Counted from the first letter of the stretch, positions 7,322 through 19,072 are shown. The stretch: 64,000 nt of DNA from Variovorax sp. J22P240 (GCF_030316855.1 NZ_JASZYR010000001.1:62001-126000), one strand, 5' to 3'. The notes: generated from the sequence alone by a model not told the origin. Numbers and translations are program-made.

Positions 7322-7951
7322 TCATATCTCGTCGATCGACGTGCTTCGGGTCTCGCCCTGGGCCGCCAAAGAGTAGCGTTCGCGCGTTTTCACGTAGAAG
7401 CTCGCCCCGAATCGGCCGACCGGAAAGTAGTGTTGCAGCCGGACGCGCCAGGTTTCGGTGTCGATGAGTTCGTCGCGTGCATGCATCCAGCGCACCTGCC
7501 CGATGAAGATCTGCCGGCTCTCGGTTTCAAGCGTTTCCCATAGCGTGCACTCGAATGCGACGGGCGCCTCGGCGATGCGGGGGGGGTTTACCGCGCTGCT
7601 GGGCAATGCGGTGAAGCCGACGATGTCGAGTTCGCTCACGTGCGGTGGATGGCGGTCGCCGCAGCGGTGCATTTGCTCCGCGATGTCCTCGTCGGCCAGG
7701 TGCACGACGAATTCGCCGGTCCGCACGATGTTGGCGGCCGTATCCTTGAGCACGCCATCCTGCAGGCGGTTGACGCTGATCATCACGATCGGCGGTTCCT
7801 CGCCGAGCATGTTGAACATGCTGAAGGGCGCGGCGTTGACGATGCCGTCGGGCCCGAGCGTGGTGACGAGCGCGATCGGCCGGGGCACGATCAAACTCGC
7901 CATGAGCTTGTAGCGCTGGTACTCGGTCAGGGTCGCGAAGTCGATGTTCAT
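7322..7951 (-). CDS. Flavin reductase family (FMN-binding split-barrel) protein
   Basis: This 209-residue protein has the flavin reductase-like split barrel: IVPRPIALVTTLGPDG at the N-terminus, then NAAPFSMFNMLGEEPPIVMISV, and EFVVHLADEDIAEQM. Family members bind FMN and either reduce flavin for a partner monooxygenase or act on small substrates. ATG 7951 is used because the family conserved region begins there; the upstream extension to 8032 has no homology-like features. It faces away from the DUF3014 gene. It could serve the nearby flavin monooxygenase, but that enzyme type reduces its own FAD, so I doubt it. Confidence 0.85.
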   Translation of the reverse strand: MNIDFATLTEYQRYKLMASLIVPRPIALVTTLGPDGIVNAAPFSMFNMLGEEPPIVMISVNRLQDGVLKDTAANIVRTGEFVVHLADEDIAEQMHRCGDRHPPHVSELDIVGFTALPSSAVNPPRIAEAPVAFECTLWETLETESRQIFIGQVRWMHARDELIDTETWRVRLQHYFPVGRFGASFYVKTRERYSLAAQGETRSTSIDEI

Positions 7952-8049
7952 AGGGGTTCCAGGGCGGTCACAGGGCGTTACGGCACGAAGCGCTGTCGTG
8001 GTTTCAAATGGACCGGGCGACTCCGCCCGCACATAAGGACGATTCCACC

Positions 8050-8931
8050 ATGCCCGAACGGGACTCAGCAGAATTCAGGCCAGCACGCGAATCTTCGGTG
8101 TGGACCCTGGTGATCGTCGTCGTGGTGATTCTCGCGGCCGCATTTGCCTGGTGGCGCTGGTCGCTGCAGAAGGCGACGCCGCCGCCGGAGTCACCCGCTG
8201 CGACCGCGCCCCAACCCGCGCCGGCCGATGCACCGCCCGCTCCCGTGGCGCAAGGCCCGCAGAATCCGGTCGATGCATTGGCCGAGCCCGACGCCGCATT
8301 GCCCGCGCTGAACGACGCCGATGGCCGCGTCACCGCCGCGCTCAATGAATTGCTCGGCAAGAAGGCGGTCGTTTCCAACCTCCAGGTCGATGGCTTCGTG
8401 CGCCGCGTGGTTGCCACTGTCGACAACTTGCCGCGCGCACAGGCGACCTCGCGCATGTGGCCAACGCATCCCGCGCCGCAACGCTTCGCCGTGCAGGGCA
8501 GCGGCGTGGAGAAGACGATCAGCGTCGACAACAGCAGCCGCTACACCCCCTTCGTGCTTTTCGCGGAGTCGGTGGACACCTCCCGTGCGGTGGCGCTCTA
8601 CGCCAAGCTCTATCCGCTGTTCCAGCAGGCATACGAGGAACTCGGCTATCCGGGGCGCTACTTCAACGACCGTCTGGTGGCGGTCATCGACCATCTGCTG
8701 CAGACTCCCGTCCCCGCGGGGCCGGTGCAGGTGAAGATCACGGAGGTGAAAGGCGAGATGCAGTCGGAGCGCCCCTGGGTGCGCTACGAATTCGTGGATC
8801 CGGAACTCGAATCACTATCGGCCGGCCAAAAGATCCTGGTGCGCATGGGGCCGGTCAACGAGCGTCGCATGAAGGCCAAACTGGCCGAGTTCCGTCGCCA
8901 GGTGGCGACGGGCGCAGTGGCGAAGAAATAG
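8050..8931 (+). CDS. DUF3014 domain-containing membrane-anchored protein
   Basis: The 293-residue protein has one N-terminal transmembrane helix at about 16-36 (SVWTLVIVVVVILAAAFAWW). A Pro/Ala-rich linker (about 42-80) follows, then a compact domain that I match to DUF3014 by its ALNELLGKKAVVSNLQVDGFVRRVVATVDNL start and its YNDR-like YFNDRLVAVIDHLL core. It would be periplasmic, tethered to the inner membrane. An AGGA lies ~10 bases before ATG 8050. It ends 12 bases from the convergent sigma-factor gene. The biochemical function of the family is not known. Confidence 0.75.
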   Translation: MPERDSAEFRPARESSVWTLVIVVVVILAAAFAWWRWSLQKATPPPESPAATAPQPAPADAPPAPVAQGPQNPVDALAEPDAALPALNDADGRVTAALNELLGKKAVVSNLQVDGFVRRVVATVDNLPRAQATSRMWPTHPAPQRFAVQGSGVEKTISVDNSSRYTPFVLFAESVDTSRAVALYAKLYPLFQQAYEELGYPGRYFNDRLVAVIDHLLQTPVPAGPVQVKITEVKGEMQSERPWVRYEFVDPELESLSAGQKILVRMGPVNERRMKAKLAEFRRQVATGAVAKK

Positions 8932-8943
8932 CGTAAACGTCGC

Positions 8944-10242
8944 TCAATCGGCGCCCGGCGGCGGCGCGCTGCCCGAGCACGCCAGCGCGCGCATGAGCAG
9001 CAGCTTGCGCTCGCGCGCATTGCGCGTGAGTTCCGCGGCGCGCTTGAACTCCACGTAGGCCTCGCCCTTGCGGCCCAGCTTGGCGAGGAGGTCGCCGCGA
9101 ACACTGGGCAGCAGGTGGTAGCCCGTCAGTTGCGGTTCTGATCTCAGCGCATCGACGAGTTCGAGGCCCACCGCGGGCCCGAATGCCATCGACAGCGCGA
9201 CCGCGCGATTCAGTTCCACGATCGGGGAGGGTGCGAGCTGCGCGAGTGCTTCATAGAGCGCGGCGATGCGCTGCCAATCGGTCTCCGCAGCAGTGCGGGC
9301 GCGTGCGTGACATGCGGCGATAGCGGCCTGCAGCGCATAGGGCCCCAACGCGCCACCGAGCTTTTCGGTACGTTCCAACGCGCCGAGGCCACGCCGGATC
9401 AGGAGCTGGTTCCATCGCCCGCGGTTCTGGTCGAGCAGCAGGATCGGGTCTCCGTTGGCATCCACGCGTGCCGCGGCGCGCGAAGCCTGGATCTCCATCA
9501 GAGCGACCAGTCCGTGGACCTCCGGCTCGTCAGGCACGAGCTCGGCGAGGATGCGGCCGAGCCGCAGCGCTTCCTCGCAGAGTGCGGGGCGCATCCAGTC
9601 GTCACCGGCGGTGGCCGAATAGCCCTCGTTGAACACCAGGTAGATGACTTCGAGCACCGACGCGAGGCGCGCGGCCAGTTCGTTCGCGCGCGGCGCCTCG
9701 AAGGGCACGCGCGCGGCGGCCAGCGTTCGCTTGGCGCGCACGATGCGCTGCGCGATCGTCGGTTCGGGCACAAGGAAGGAGCGCGCGATCTCGTCGGTGG
9801 TCAGCCCTCCGAGCAGGCGCAAGGTCAATGCGACCCGGCCTTCGGGCGAGAGCACAGGGTGGCAGGCCGTGAACACCAGGCGGAGGATGTCGTCGCCCAC
9901 CTCGTCGTCGAGCGCGGCGTCCACCGCTTCGGCCAAGTCCGCTGCGGCCATGGCGTGCTGGGCATCCAGTTCGCGGCCGACTTCTTCTTCCTTGCTGGCG
10001 TGCAGCGTTCTCTTGCGAAGCAGATCGATGGCCCGGTGCTTCGCGGCGGTGGTAAGCCAGGCACCGGGGTTGTCCGGAATGCCATCGCGCGGCCATTGTT
10101 CCAGCGCGGCGACCAGCGCGTCCTGCGCCAGTTCTTCCGCCACGCCGACGTCACGCACCATCCGCGCCACCGCACCGATGATCTTCGCGGATTCGATGCG
10201 CCAGACGGCGTTGATGACGCGGTGTGTGTCTGCTTCCGGCAC
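8944..10242 (-). CDS. ECF42-type RNA polymerase sigma factor with C-terminal extension
   Basis: The 432-residue protein starts with a sigma-70 region 2 segment (about 5-75, with ELAQDALVAALEQWPRDGIPDNPGAWLTT) and region 4 (about 110-165, RVALTLRLLGGLTTDEIARSFLVPEPTIAQR). A long helical C-terminal domain (about 180-425) follows, with TPR-like segments ending in KAYVEFKRAAELTRN-type helices. This size and architecture fit the ECF42 group, which lacks a classical anti-sigma factor. GTG 10242 is the start. Two DGPF/YCII genes lie directly upstream on the same strand, the known neighbourhood of ECF42. The extension is thought to regulate activity in place of an anti-sigma. Confidence 0.88.
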   Translation of the reverse strand: MPEADTHRVINAVWRIESAKIIGAVARMVRDVGVAEELAQDALVAALEQWPRDGIPDNPGAWLTTAAKHRAIDLLRKRTLHASKEEEVGRELDAQHAMAAADLAEAVDAALDDEVGDDILRLVFTACHPVLSPEGRVALTLRLLGGLTTDEIARSFLVPEPTIAQRIVRAKRTLAAARVPFEAPRANELAARLASVLEVIYLVFNEGYSATAGDDWMRPALCEEALRLGRILAELVPDEPEVHGLVALMEIQASRAAARVDANGDPILLLDQNRGRWNQLLIRRGLGALERTEKLGGALGPYALQAAIAACHARARTAAETDWQRIAALYEALAQLAPSPIVELNRAVALSMAFGPAVGLELVDALRSEPQLTGYHLLPSVRGDLLAKLGRKGEAYVEFKRAAELTRNARERKLLLMRALACSGSAPPPGAD

Positions 10243-10269
10243 GACGAACCGCCTATTTCGCCTCGTTCC

Positions 10270-10713
10270 TCAGCGCCGCGAGCCGGCTTCGCGCACGGCC
10301 GCGTTGTCGCGCAGCAGCTCTTCCTGCTTGCGGATCTCGGGTGTGAACTCGGCGCCGAAATCCTCGGCCTCGTAGATCTGGCGCAGTTCCAGCTCGACGT
10401 TGCCGTGGCCGTCGATGGGCGGCCAGCGCTTGACCCATTCGAGGGCTTCTTCCCGCGACTTCACCTGGATCAGCGTGAAGCCCGCGATCAGTTCCTTGGC
10501 CTCGGCGAAGGGGCCGTCGGTGATCGTCGGCTTGCCGCCGTTGAACTTGACGCGCGCACCCTTCACGCTGGGCTGCAGGCCCATGCCGTCGAACATGACA
10601 CCTGCTTTGATCATCTCTTCGTTGTACTTCATCATGTCGGTCACGAGCTGCTCGGTGGGCATCATGCCGGCTTCAGTGTCCTTGTCGGCCTTGCGAATGA
10701 TCATGAATTTCAT
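10270..10713 (-). CDS. YCII/DGPF family protein (second copy)
   Basis: This 147-residue protein has the ferredoxin-like YCII fold typical of ECF42 loci: MKFMIIRKADKDTEAG at the start, the DGPF signature in PTITDGPFAEAKELIAGF, and a C-terminal YEAEDFGAEFTPE. ATG 10713 follows an AAGGAGAT ribosome site; the frame upstream is not family-like. It stops 27 bases before the sigma-factor start, and its paralogue lies 26 bases upstream, so the three genes form one transcript. The family may bind small molecules or act as dehydratase/hydrolase-like enzymes; the role of DGPF proteins next to ECF42 factors is unresolved. Confidence 0.88.
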   Translation of the reverse strand: MKFMIIRKADKDTEAGMMPTEQLVTDMMKYNEEMIKAGVMFDGMGLQPSVKGARVKFNGGKPTITDGPFAEAKELIAGFTLIQVKSREEALEWVKRWPPIDGHGNVELELRQIYEAEDFGAEFTPEIRKQEELLRDNAAVREAGSRR

Positions 10714-10739
10714 GGTCGGATCTCCTTGGGGTCGAGCAA

Positions 10740-11162
10740 TCAGGACTTCTTGGCGGCAATTTCGGCTGCAAGTCGCTTTTCCTGTTCCCGGAGTTCCGGC
10801 GTGAGTTCGGCGCCGAAGTCTTCCATCTCGAAGACCTGACGCAGCTCGACTTCGTCGCCGTCCTCGAAAGGCGCGCGCTTGAGCCATTCGATGGCTTCTT
10901 CCTTCGAGCGGACCTGCCAGAGCCAGAAGCCGGCGATCAGCTCCTTGGTCTCGCTGAAAGGTCCGTCGATCACCGTCCGCTGCTTGCCTGAAAAGCGCAC
11001 CCGCGCGCCCTTCGAGCTGGCCTGCAGGCCTTCGCCCGCCAGCATGACGCCGGCCTTGACCAGCTCTTCGTTGTACTTGCCCATCGCGGTCAGCATGGCC
11101 TCGGTGGGCATGACGCCGGCTTCGGAGTCCTTGCTGGCCTTGACTATCACCATGAATCGCAT
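10740..11162 (-). CDS. YCII/DGPF family protein (first copy)
   Basis: This 140-residue paralogue of the neighbouring YCII gene has the same order of motifs: MRFMVIVKASKDSEAG, GKYNEELVKAGVMLAGEGLQ, DGPFSETKELIAGFWLWQV, and FEMEDFGAELTPELREQEKR at the end. Over most of its length it aligns with the second copy without gaps, so the pair arose by tandem duplication. It is the first gene of the DGPF-DGPF-ECF42 run. A ribosome site AAGGAG precedes ATG 11162. The promoter should lie in 11163-11301, but I see no convincing boxes there. Confidence 0.88.
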   Translation of the reverse strand: MRFMVIVKASKDSEAGVMPTEAMLTAMGKYNEELVKAGVMLAGEGLQASSKGARVRFSGKQRTVIDGPFSETKELIAGFWLWQVRSKEEAIEWLKRAPFEDGDEVELRQVFEMEDFGAELTPELREQEKRLAAEIAAKKS

Positions 11163-11301
11163 GTCGTTGCTCCTTGGGTTGGGAGCCCGGAATCCGGTCG
11201 GCAGGACCGGGGCCTTTCCGGGGCTCTACTTCAACGTCGGAGCAAGGACGGCGAAATCGACGGCTTGGGCAGCGGCGTTGTAAAAGAATGTTAACGAAGG
11301 C

Positions 11302-14211
<2,910 letters not shown>

Positions 14212-14248
14212 GGAGGTGGTGGTTGGCGGAAGTGGGGTCGGTCAGGGA

Positions 14249-14626
14249 TCAGTTGTCGGCAGAAAATTTCTCGTACGCCGTCTCGTCCAGCAGCGCTTCG
14301 AGCTGGGTCGCATCGCTGATGCGCACCTTGAAGAACCAGCCTGCATCCATCGGGGCGCTGTTGGCGAGCGAGGGATCGGCGCGCAGCGCCTCGTTGACTT
14401 CGGTGATCTCGCCCGAGACCGGCATGAACACGTCGGCCGCGGCCTTGACCGACTCGACCACGCCCGCCACATCGCCCTGGTTGAAAGTCTTGCCGACTTC
14501 CGGCAGGTCGACGAACACCACGTCGCCCAGTGCGTCTTGTGCATGCACCGTGATGCCGACGGTCACGAGCGTGGTGTCTGCGTCTTGCTGAACCCACTCG
14601 TGGTCCTTGGTGTACTTGATGGTCAT
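14249..14626 (-). CDS. gcvH: Glycine cleavage system H protein
   Basis: GcvH is the lipoylated carrier that shuttles the aminomethyl group between P, T and L proteins. The 125-residue length is typical. The lipoyl attachment site is Lys61 in VESVKAAADVFMPVSGEI. The N-terminus YTKDHEWV and the C-terminal helix end (AYEKFSADN) are standard. ATG 14626 follows a GGAGCTTC-type ribosome site; the upstream extension to 14692 overlaps the gcvT end region and is not family-like. It lies between gcvT and gcvP in one operon. Confidence 0.97.
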   Translation of the reverse strand: MTIKYTKDHEWVQQDADTTLVTVGITVHAQDALGDVVFVDLPEVGKTFNQGDVAGVVESVKAAADVFMPVSGEITEVNEALRADPSLANSAPMDAGWFFKVRISDATQLEALLDETAYEKFSADN

Positions 14627-14663
14627 GAAGGAAGCTCCTTGGATAAAAGAATGTCGGTGGGAA

Positions 14664-15827
14664 TCAACCGCGGAAATAGTGCGCAGGGACAAAAGGCATG
14701 GTGCTCACTTCCATCGGCACGGGCTTGCCGCGCACGATGGCCTGGATGCGCGTGCCCGGCTCCGCGTAGGCCAGTGCCACGTAGCCCATCGCGACCGGCC
14801 GGTCGACCGTGGGGCCGAGCAAGCCGCTGGTCACATGACCGATGGCCAGGCCTTCGAACGACTCAAGGAGCGTGCCATCGCGCACCGGAACGCGCTCCAG
14901 TGCGACCAGGCCGACGCGCTTGCGCTTCAGCGTGTCGTGGTCGAGATGGCCCGCCGTGCCGCTGGCAGCCGTGAGTTGCGCCAGGATCCGGACCGCGCCG
15001 GGAAATCCGCCTTCGCGCTCGCCGCCGGTGCGCCGAACCTTCTGCATCGCCCAGCCGAGCGACGCCTCGACGGGCGTGGTGGTTTCATCGATGTCGTTGC
15101 CGTAGAGGCAGAGCCCGGCTTCGAGCCGCAGCGAATTGCGCGCGCCCAGGCCGATGGGCTTGACCTCGGGCTGAGCAAGGAGCAGGCGAGCCAGCGCCTC
15201 GGCGTCCTTGGCGGCGACCGAGATCTCGAAGCCGTCCTCGCCCGTGTAGCCGCTGCGCGTGACGAAGGCCGGCAGGCCGCCGATCTGAACGGCGCCGCCC
15301 GTCATGAAGACGAAGCGCTCCACGCCGGGCGACAGGCGCGCGAGCGTGGCCGCGGCTTGCGGCCCCTGAAGTGCCAGCAACGCATGGTCGGGCATCGGCA
15401 AGACCTGGCAGCGCTTGCCGATCTTCGCCGTGATGTGCGCGATGTCGGTCTGCTTGCAGGCGCCGTTCACGATCACGAAGAGCGAATCGTGGCCCTCGTT
15501 GAAGAACATCAGGTCGTCGAGGATGCCGCCCTCGTCGTTGAGCAGCAGGCCATAGCGCTGCTTGCCCGGCGCCAGGCCGATCACGTCGACCGGCATGAGG
15601 GTCTCGAAAGCTGCCGCGGCATCCGGGCCGACGAGGCGCAGCTGGCCCATGTGGGAAATGTCGAACAGGCCCGCGGCCTCGCGCGTGTGCTTGTGCTCGG
15701 CCATCAGGCCGGCGGGGTATTGCACCGGCATCGAATAGCCCGCGAAGGGAACCATGCGGGCGCCGAGCTCAACGTGCAGGGCGTGAAGCGGGGTCTTCAG
15801 AAGATCGTCGGTCGATGCGGAGGCCAA
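14664..15827 (-). CDS. gcvT: Glycine cleavage system T protein (aminomethyltransferase)
   Basis: GcvT transfers the aminomethyl carbon from GcvH to tetrahydrofolate, releasing ammonia. The conserved region begins LLKTPLHALHVELGARMVPFAGYSMPVQYP and runs through the GCV_T barrel and C-terminal domain. No ATG is available near the homologous start. TTG 15827 is chosen because a GGAGAG site lies 5 bases upstream and it gives the usual length (387 residues). The open frame further upstream runs into riboswitch sequence and is not coding. It is the first gene of the gcvTHP operon; a rare start codon could keep expression dependent on the riboswitch. Confidence 0.95.
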   Translation of the reverse strand: MASASTDDLLKTPLHALHVELGARMVPFAGYSMPVQYPAGLMAEHKHTREAAGLFDISHMGQLRLVGPDAAAAFETLMPVDVIGLAPGKQRYGLLLNDEGGILDDLMFFNEGHDSLFVIVNGACKQTDIAHITAKIGKRCQVLPMPDHALLALQGPQAAATLARLSPGVERFVFMTGGAVQIGGLPAFVTRSGYTGEDGFEISVAAKDAEALARLLLAQPEVKPIGLGARNSLRLEAGLCLYGNDIDETTTPVEASLGWAMQKVRRTGGEREGGFPGAVRILAQLTAASGTAGHLDHDTLKRKRVGLVALERVPVRDGTLLESFEGLAIGHVTSGLLGPTVDRPVAMGYVALAYAEPGTRIQAIVRGKPVPMEVSTMPFVPAHYFRG

Positions 15828-15883
15828 GGCACTCTCCAAAAGGGGCAGTCCAGATCCATGACCAGAGCCATGGGCCACCCCTG

Positions 15884-16092
15884 CTGTCCGCTTTACCTGA
15901 GAGATTCGCCCCACGATCGGGGTTTGCTCCTTCGGTGGACAGCCCCTCCGACGTGGTGATGGGCCGTCTCTCTCCAGCAAGGAAACGCCCGTGCAGGGCG
16001 CCTCGTCAGTCCTTTTGCCTGAGCGTTCGGGCCCTTGTTTCGAGGGGACCTGCGCCTTCGGCGGCACCGCTGTCGCGGGGCTCTCTCCTGAC
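15884..16092 (-). promoter_or_regulatory. Tandem (two-aptamer) glycine riboswitch
   Basis: Read on the minus strand, two glycine aptamers stand in series upstream of gcvT. The first (about 16090 to 16009) runs from GGAGAGAGCC through CCGAAGGCGCAGG to CTCAGGCAAAAGGAC. The second (about 15975 to 15886) runs from GGAGAGAGAC through CCGAAGGAGCAAA to CTCAGGTAAAGCGGAC. Both carry the conserved core elements of the class. Glycine binding normally turns on gcv genes. Only ~58 bases separate aptamer 2 from the TTG start, and I do not see a clean terminator there, so control may act at translation. This explains nearly all of the 15828-16168 gap. Confidence 0.95.
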
Positions 16093-16168
16093 CCGGCGAG
16101 TGTAGTGGATCGGCGCCGGGTCGGTCTGCGATTTCAGTGCATCAGCATGACACCGTGGTGACCGGGCG

Positions 16169-17461
16169 CTACTTGAAGCCCCACAGCCGCGGCAGCCATG
16201 TGCTGAGCGCCGGCATGAAGGTGAGCACCAGCAGTACCGCGCCGTGCGCCCACAGGAAGGGCACCAGTTCGCGCACCAGTTGCGACATCGGCACGCGCGA
16301 GACGTTGCAGGTGACGAAGAGCAGCCCACCCACCGGCGGTGTGATCATGCCGAGCGTGAGGTTGTAGATCACGATCATCGCGAAGTGGATCGGATCGATG
16401 CCCAGCTTGACCGCCACCGGCGCAAGGATCGGCGCCAGCACCATCACGCCCGGCAGCGGCTCGATGAAGATGCCGAAGAGCAGCAGGAAGACGTTCACGA
16501 TGATCAGGAACATCCACGGCGACAGGTTCATGCCCGCCAGCCACTCGGCCAGCGTCTGCGGCACGTTCTCGATGGTCAGGATCCATGCGAACGAAGCCGA
16601 CAAGCCGATGATGATGAGCACGGATGCCGAGAGCAAGGCGGAACGCGAGAGGATGTCGGGCAGCGCTTTCCACTCGAGCGTGCGGTAGACAAACTTGCCG
16701 CACACCAACGCATAGAACACCGCCACCACCGATGCCTCGGTCGGCGTGAACCACCCGGCCCGCATCCCGCCGAGGATCACTACCGGCAGCAGGATCGCGG
16801 GGATCGCCTTCCACGTCGTCAGCAGCACTTCGTTCCAGGGCGGCATGCCGCCGTCGCCCTTGTAGTTGCGCTTCTTCGACACGTGGAAGTTGACCGCGCA
16901 CATCGCCACCGCGATCAGCAGGCCTGGAATGAGGCCCGCCACGAACAGGCTGCCGACCGACACATTGTCGTCCTGCAGCGCGTAGATGATCATGATGATC
17001 GAGGGCGGGATGATGGGCCCGACAATGGCGGTCGAGGCAGTCAGCGCGGCGGCGTATGAGCGGTCGTAGCCGGCCTTGTCCATCATCTTGATGAGCATGG
17101 AGCCCGGCCCCGCCGCGTCGGCCAGCGCCGATCCCGAGATGCCCGAGAAGAAAGTCAGCGACACCACGTTGGTGTAGCCCAACCCGCCGCGCCGGTGGCC
17201 GACGAACTGGCCGGCGAAGCGCAGCAGCACCTCCGTCAGCGAACCGCCACTCATGAGCTCAGCGGCAAGGATGAAGAAGGGCACCGCCATCAGCGGAAAG
17301 CTGTCGATGCCAGTGAAGGTTTCCTTCAGCAGCACCATCAGCGGGTAGGACTCGGCGAGGATCAGCGTCGCGGCAGTGGCGAGGCCCAGTGCGAAAGCGA
17401 CCGGCACGCCGATCGCGAGGAACACGCACACCGAGAGGATGAGGACGAGGCTGGCGTTCAT
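16169..17461 (-). CDS. dctM: TRAP transporter large permease (DctM)
   Basis: The 430-residue protein has about twelve hydrophobic helices and DctM signatures: GIPVAFALG-like GVPVAFALGLA, SGISGSALADAAGPGSMLI and GPIIPPSIIMIIYAL. It is the ion-coupled translocation subunit of a tripartite ATP-independent periplasmic transporter. ATG 17461 overlaps the dctQ stop by four bases (ATGA), so the two are translationally coupled. A longer frame on this strand through 17998 is the out-of-frame shadow of dctQ. The associated binding protein and DenD-like enzyme suggest a sugar-acid substrate. Confidence 0.95.
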   Translation of the reverse strand: MNASLVLILSVCVFLAIGVPVAFALGLATAATLILAESYPLMVLLKETFTGIDSFPLMAVPFFILAAELMSGGSLTEVLLRFAGQFVGHRRGGLGYTNVVSLTFFSGISGSALADAAGPGSMLIKMMDKAGYDRSYAAALTASTAIVGPIIPPSIIMIIYALQDDNVSVGSLFVAGLIPGLLIAVAMCAVNFHVSKKRNYKGDGGMPPWNEVLLTTWKAIPAILLPVVILGGMRAGWFTPTEASVVAVFYALVCGKFVYRTLEWKALPDILSRSALLSASVLIIIGLSASFAWILTIENVPQTLAEWLAGMNLSPWMFLIIVNVFLLLFGIFIEPLPGVMVLAPILAPVAVKLGIDPIHFAMIVIYNLTLGMITPPVGGLLFVTCNVSRVPMSQLVRELVPFLWAHGAVLLVLTFMPALSTWLPRLWGFK

Positions 17462-17970
17462 AGCGAGGCGCTCGCGGCCGCATCGAAGTGCGCGTCGGAT
17501 GCGAATTCGCGTCGCAGCACGTAGCCACGCACGATCAGGAGCCAGTGCACGATCAGCAGCAGGCCGCCGAACATCATGGCGCTGTAGATATAGGCGAAGG
17601 GAATCTGCGTCACGGCCGTCAACTGGAACATTGTGCGCTCCATGTAGAGCCAGCCGTACCAGACCATGAAGCCGAAGAAGGCGAAGAGCAGCGCCGCGAC
17701 CACCGCACGCATCGCGATGGCGGCCTTGGGCGGCAGCGCGTCCTGCAGGTTCTCGACTGCGATGTGCCCGCCGTAGCGCAGCACCGGCCCGGCGCCGAGG
17801 AAGGTGAGCCAGATCATCATGTGGCGCGCGACCTCCTCGGCCCATTCGAGCGAGTTGCTCGTGAGGTAGCGCATCGCCACGTTGATGAAGATGATGACCG
17901 ACATCGCGGCGAGCAGCAGGATCAGCGCCCACCGGTTCGCGGCCAGGAAATAGTGTTCGAAGGTTTTCAC
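17458..17970 (-). CDS. dctQ: TRAP transporter small permease (DctQ)
   Basis: This ~170-residue protein has four predicted membrane helices and the DctQ signature EWAEEVARHMMIWLTFLGAG near residues 40-60. It bridges DctM and the binding protein. The start is uncertain. GTG 17970 gives the usual N-terminus (VKTFEHYFLAANRW) but has no clear ribosome site. ATG 18018 adds 16 residues with no membrane character and reaches into the dctP terminator region. I prefer GTG on family length. It is coupled to dctM by an ATGA overlap. Confidence 0.9.
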   Translation of the reverse strand: MKTFEHYFLAANRWALILLLAAMSVIIFINVAMRYLTSNSLEWAEEVARHMMIWLTFLGAGPVLRYGGHIAVENLQDALPPKAAIAMRAVVAALLFAFFGFMVWYGWLYMERTMFQLTAVTQIPFAYIYSAMMFGGLLLIVHWLLIVRGYVLRREFASDAHFDAAASASL

Positions 17971-18064
17971 GACGACTGTTGTTGTGGGATCTGTGCAATG
18001 AGAACCGCCCGGTGCCATGGCTGGCTCACCGGGCGGCGGTGCCGTAAGGGGCGCGTTTCCGCGC

Positions 18065-19033
18065 TTACTGGACGTCCGAGATCTTCTTGATGTTGTCGGC
18101 GCCGAATTCCTTGGCGTAGCCCGCGTAAGCGGGCTTCAGCGCTTCACGGAACGCGGCGCCGTCGACCTTGCGGGTCACCTTCATGCCGTCCTTCTCGAGC
18201 TGGGCGATGCCGTTGTTCTCGTCTTCGTTGACCTTCTTGCGTTGTGCGGCGCCGGCCTTCTTCGCGGCTTCGACGAACACTTTCTTGTCGGCGTCCGACA
18301 GCTTGTTCCAGACTTTGGGGGACAGCAGCAGCAGTGCCGGCGAATAGACATGGCCCGTCAATGACAGGTGGTTCTGCACCTGTGCGAATTTGGAGGACAG
18401 GATCACGGGGATGGGGTTCTCCTGGCCGTCCACCGTGCCTTGCTGCAGGGCGCCGAACAGCTCGGGGAAGGCCATCGGCGTGGGCAGGATGCCGAAGGTG
18501 CGGTAGCCATCCATGTGCACCTTGTTCTCCATGGTGCGCATCTTCAGGCCGGCGGCGTCGGAGGGCTTGACGATGTCGCGCTTGCTGTTCGTCATGTGCC
18601 GGAAGCCGTTCTCGGTCCAGGCCAGCGCGATGATGCCCTTGCTCGGGAACTTGGCGAGGATGTCCTGGCCGATCGGGCCGTCCATCACCTTGCGCGCGTG
18701 GTCGTAGTCGCGGAACAGGAAGGGGATGTCGACGATCTTGACTTCGGGCACGAAGTTGCCGACCGGGCCCGTGGACGTGTTGACGAGGTCCTGCGTGCCG
18801 AGTTGCACGGCCTCGATCTGCTCGCGCTCGCCGCCCAGTGCGGAGTTGGGGAAATGCTGGCACTTGTAGCGGCCTTGCGTGCCTTTCTCGACCTCGTCGC
18901 AGAACACCGTGGAGCCGACGCCGTAGTGCGATTCCTTCGTCGTGGCGTAGCCGATCTTGAGCGTGGTGGTCTGTGCGAAGGCGCTGGTGCCAAGGGCGAG
19001 CGAAAGGCAGGCGGCGAGGGTGCCGAGTTTCAT
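18065..19033 (-). CDS. dctP: TRAP transporter substrate-binding protein (DctP)
   Basis: The 322-residue protein has a signal peptide (residues 1-20, cleaved after SAFA) and the DctP fold: ATTKESHYGVGSTVFCDEVEKGTQG, then PNSALGGEREQIEAVQLGTQDL, and a conserved Arg in AAGLKMRTMENKVHMDG that normally binds the carboxylate of the ligand. The C-terminal helices (KKVNEDENNGIAQLEKDGMKV) are standard. It delivers substrate to DctQM. It is 39 bases downstream of the denD-like gene and 94 bases upstream of dctQ; the usual hairpin-like GC-rich spacer after dctP may raise its level above that of the permeases. Confidence 0.95.
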   Translation of the reverse strand: MKLGTLAACLSLALGTSAFAQTTTLKIGYATTKESHYGVGSTVFCDEVEKGTQGRYKCQHFPNSALGGEREQIEAVQLGTQDLVNTSTGPVGNFVPEVKIVDIPFLFRDYDHARKVMDGPIGQDILAKFPSKGIIALAWTENGFRHMTNSKRDIVKPSDAAGLKMRTMENKVHMDGYRTFGILPTPMAFPELFGALQQGTVDGQENPIPVILSSKFAQVQNHLSLTGHVYSPALLLLSPKVWNKLSDADKKVFVEAAKKAGAAQRKKVNEDENNGIAQLEKDGMKVTRKVDGAAFREALKPAYAGYAKEFGADNIKKISDVQ

Positions 19034-19072
19034 GTTGTCTCCGGGGAGGTTGCGGGAAGGATGCCCGACCGA

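Noticed and set aside
17462..17998. 609-residue DctM with an N-terminal extension
   Set aside because: The extra part is dctQ read in the wrong frame; the DctM family start is at 17461.
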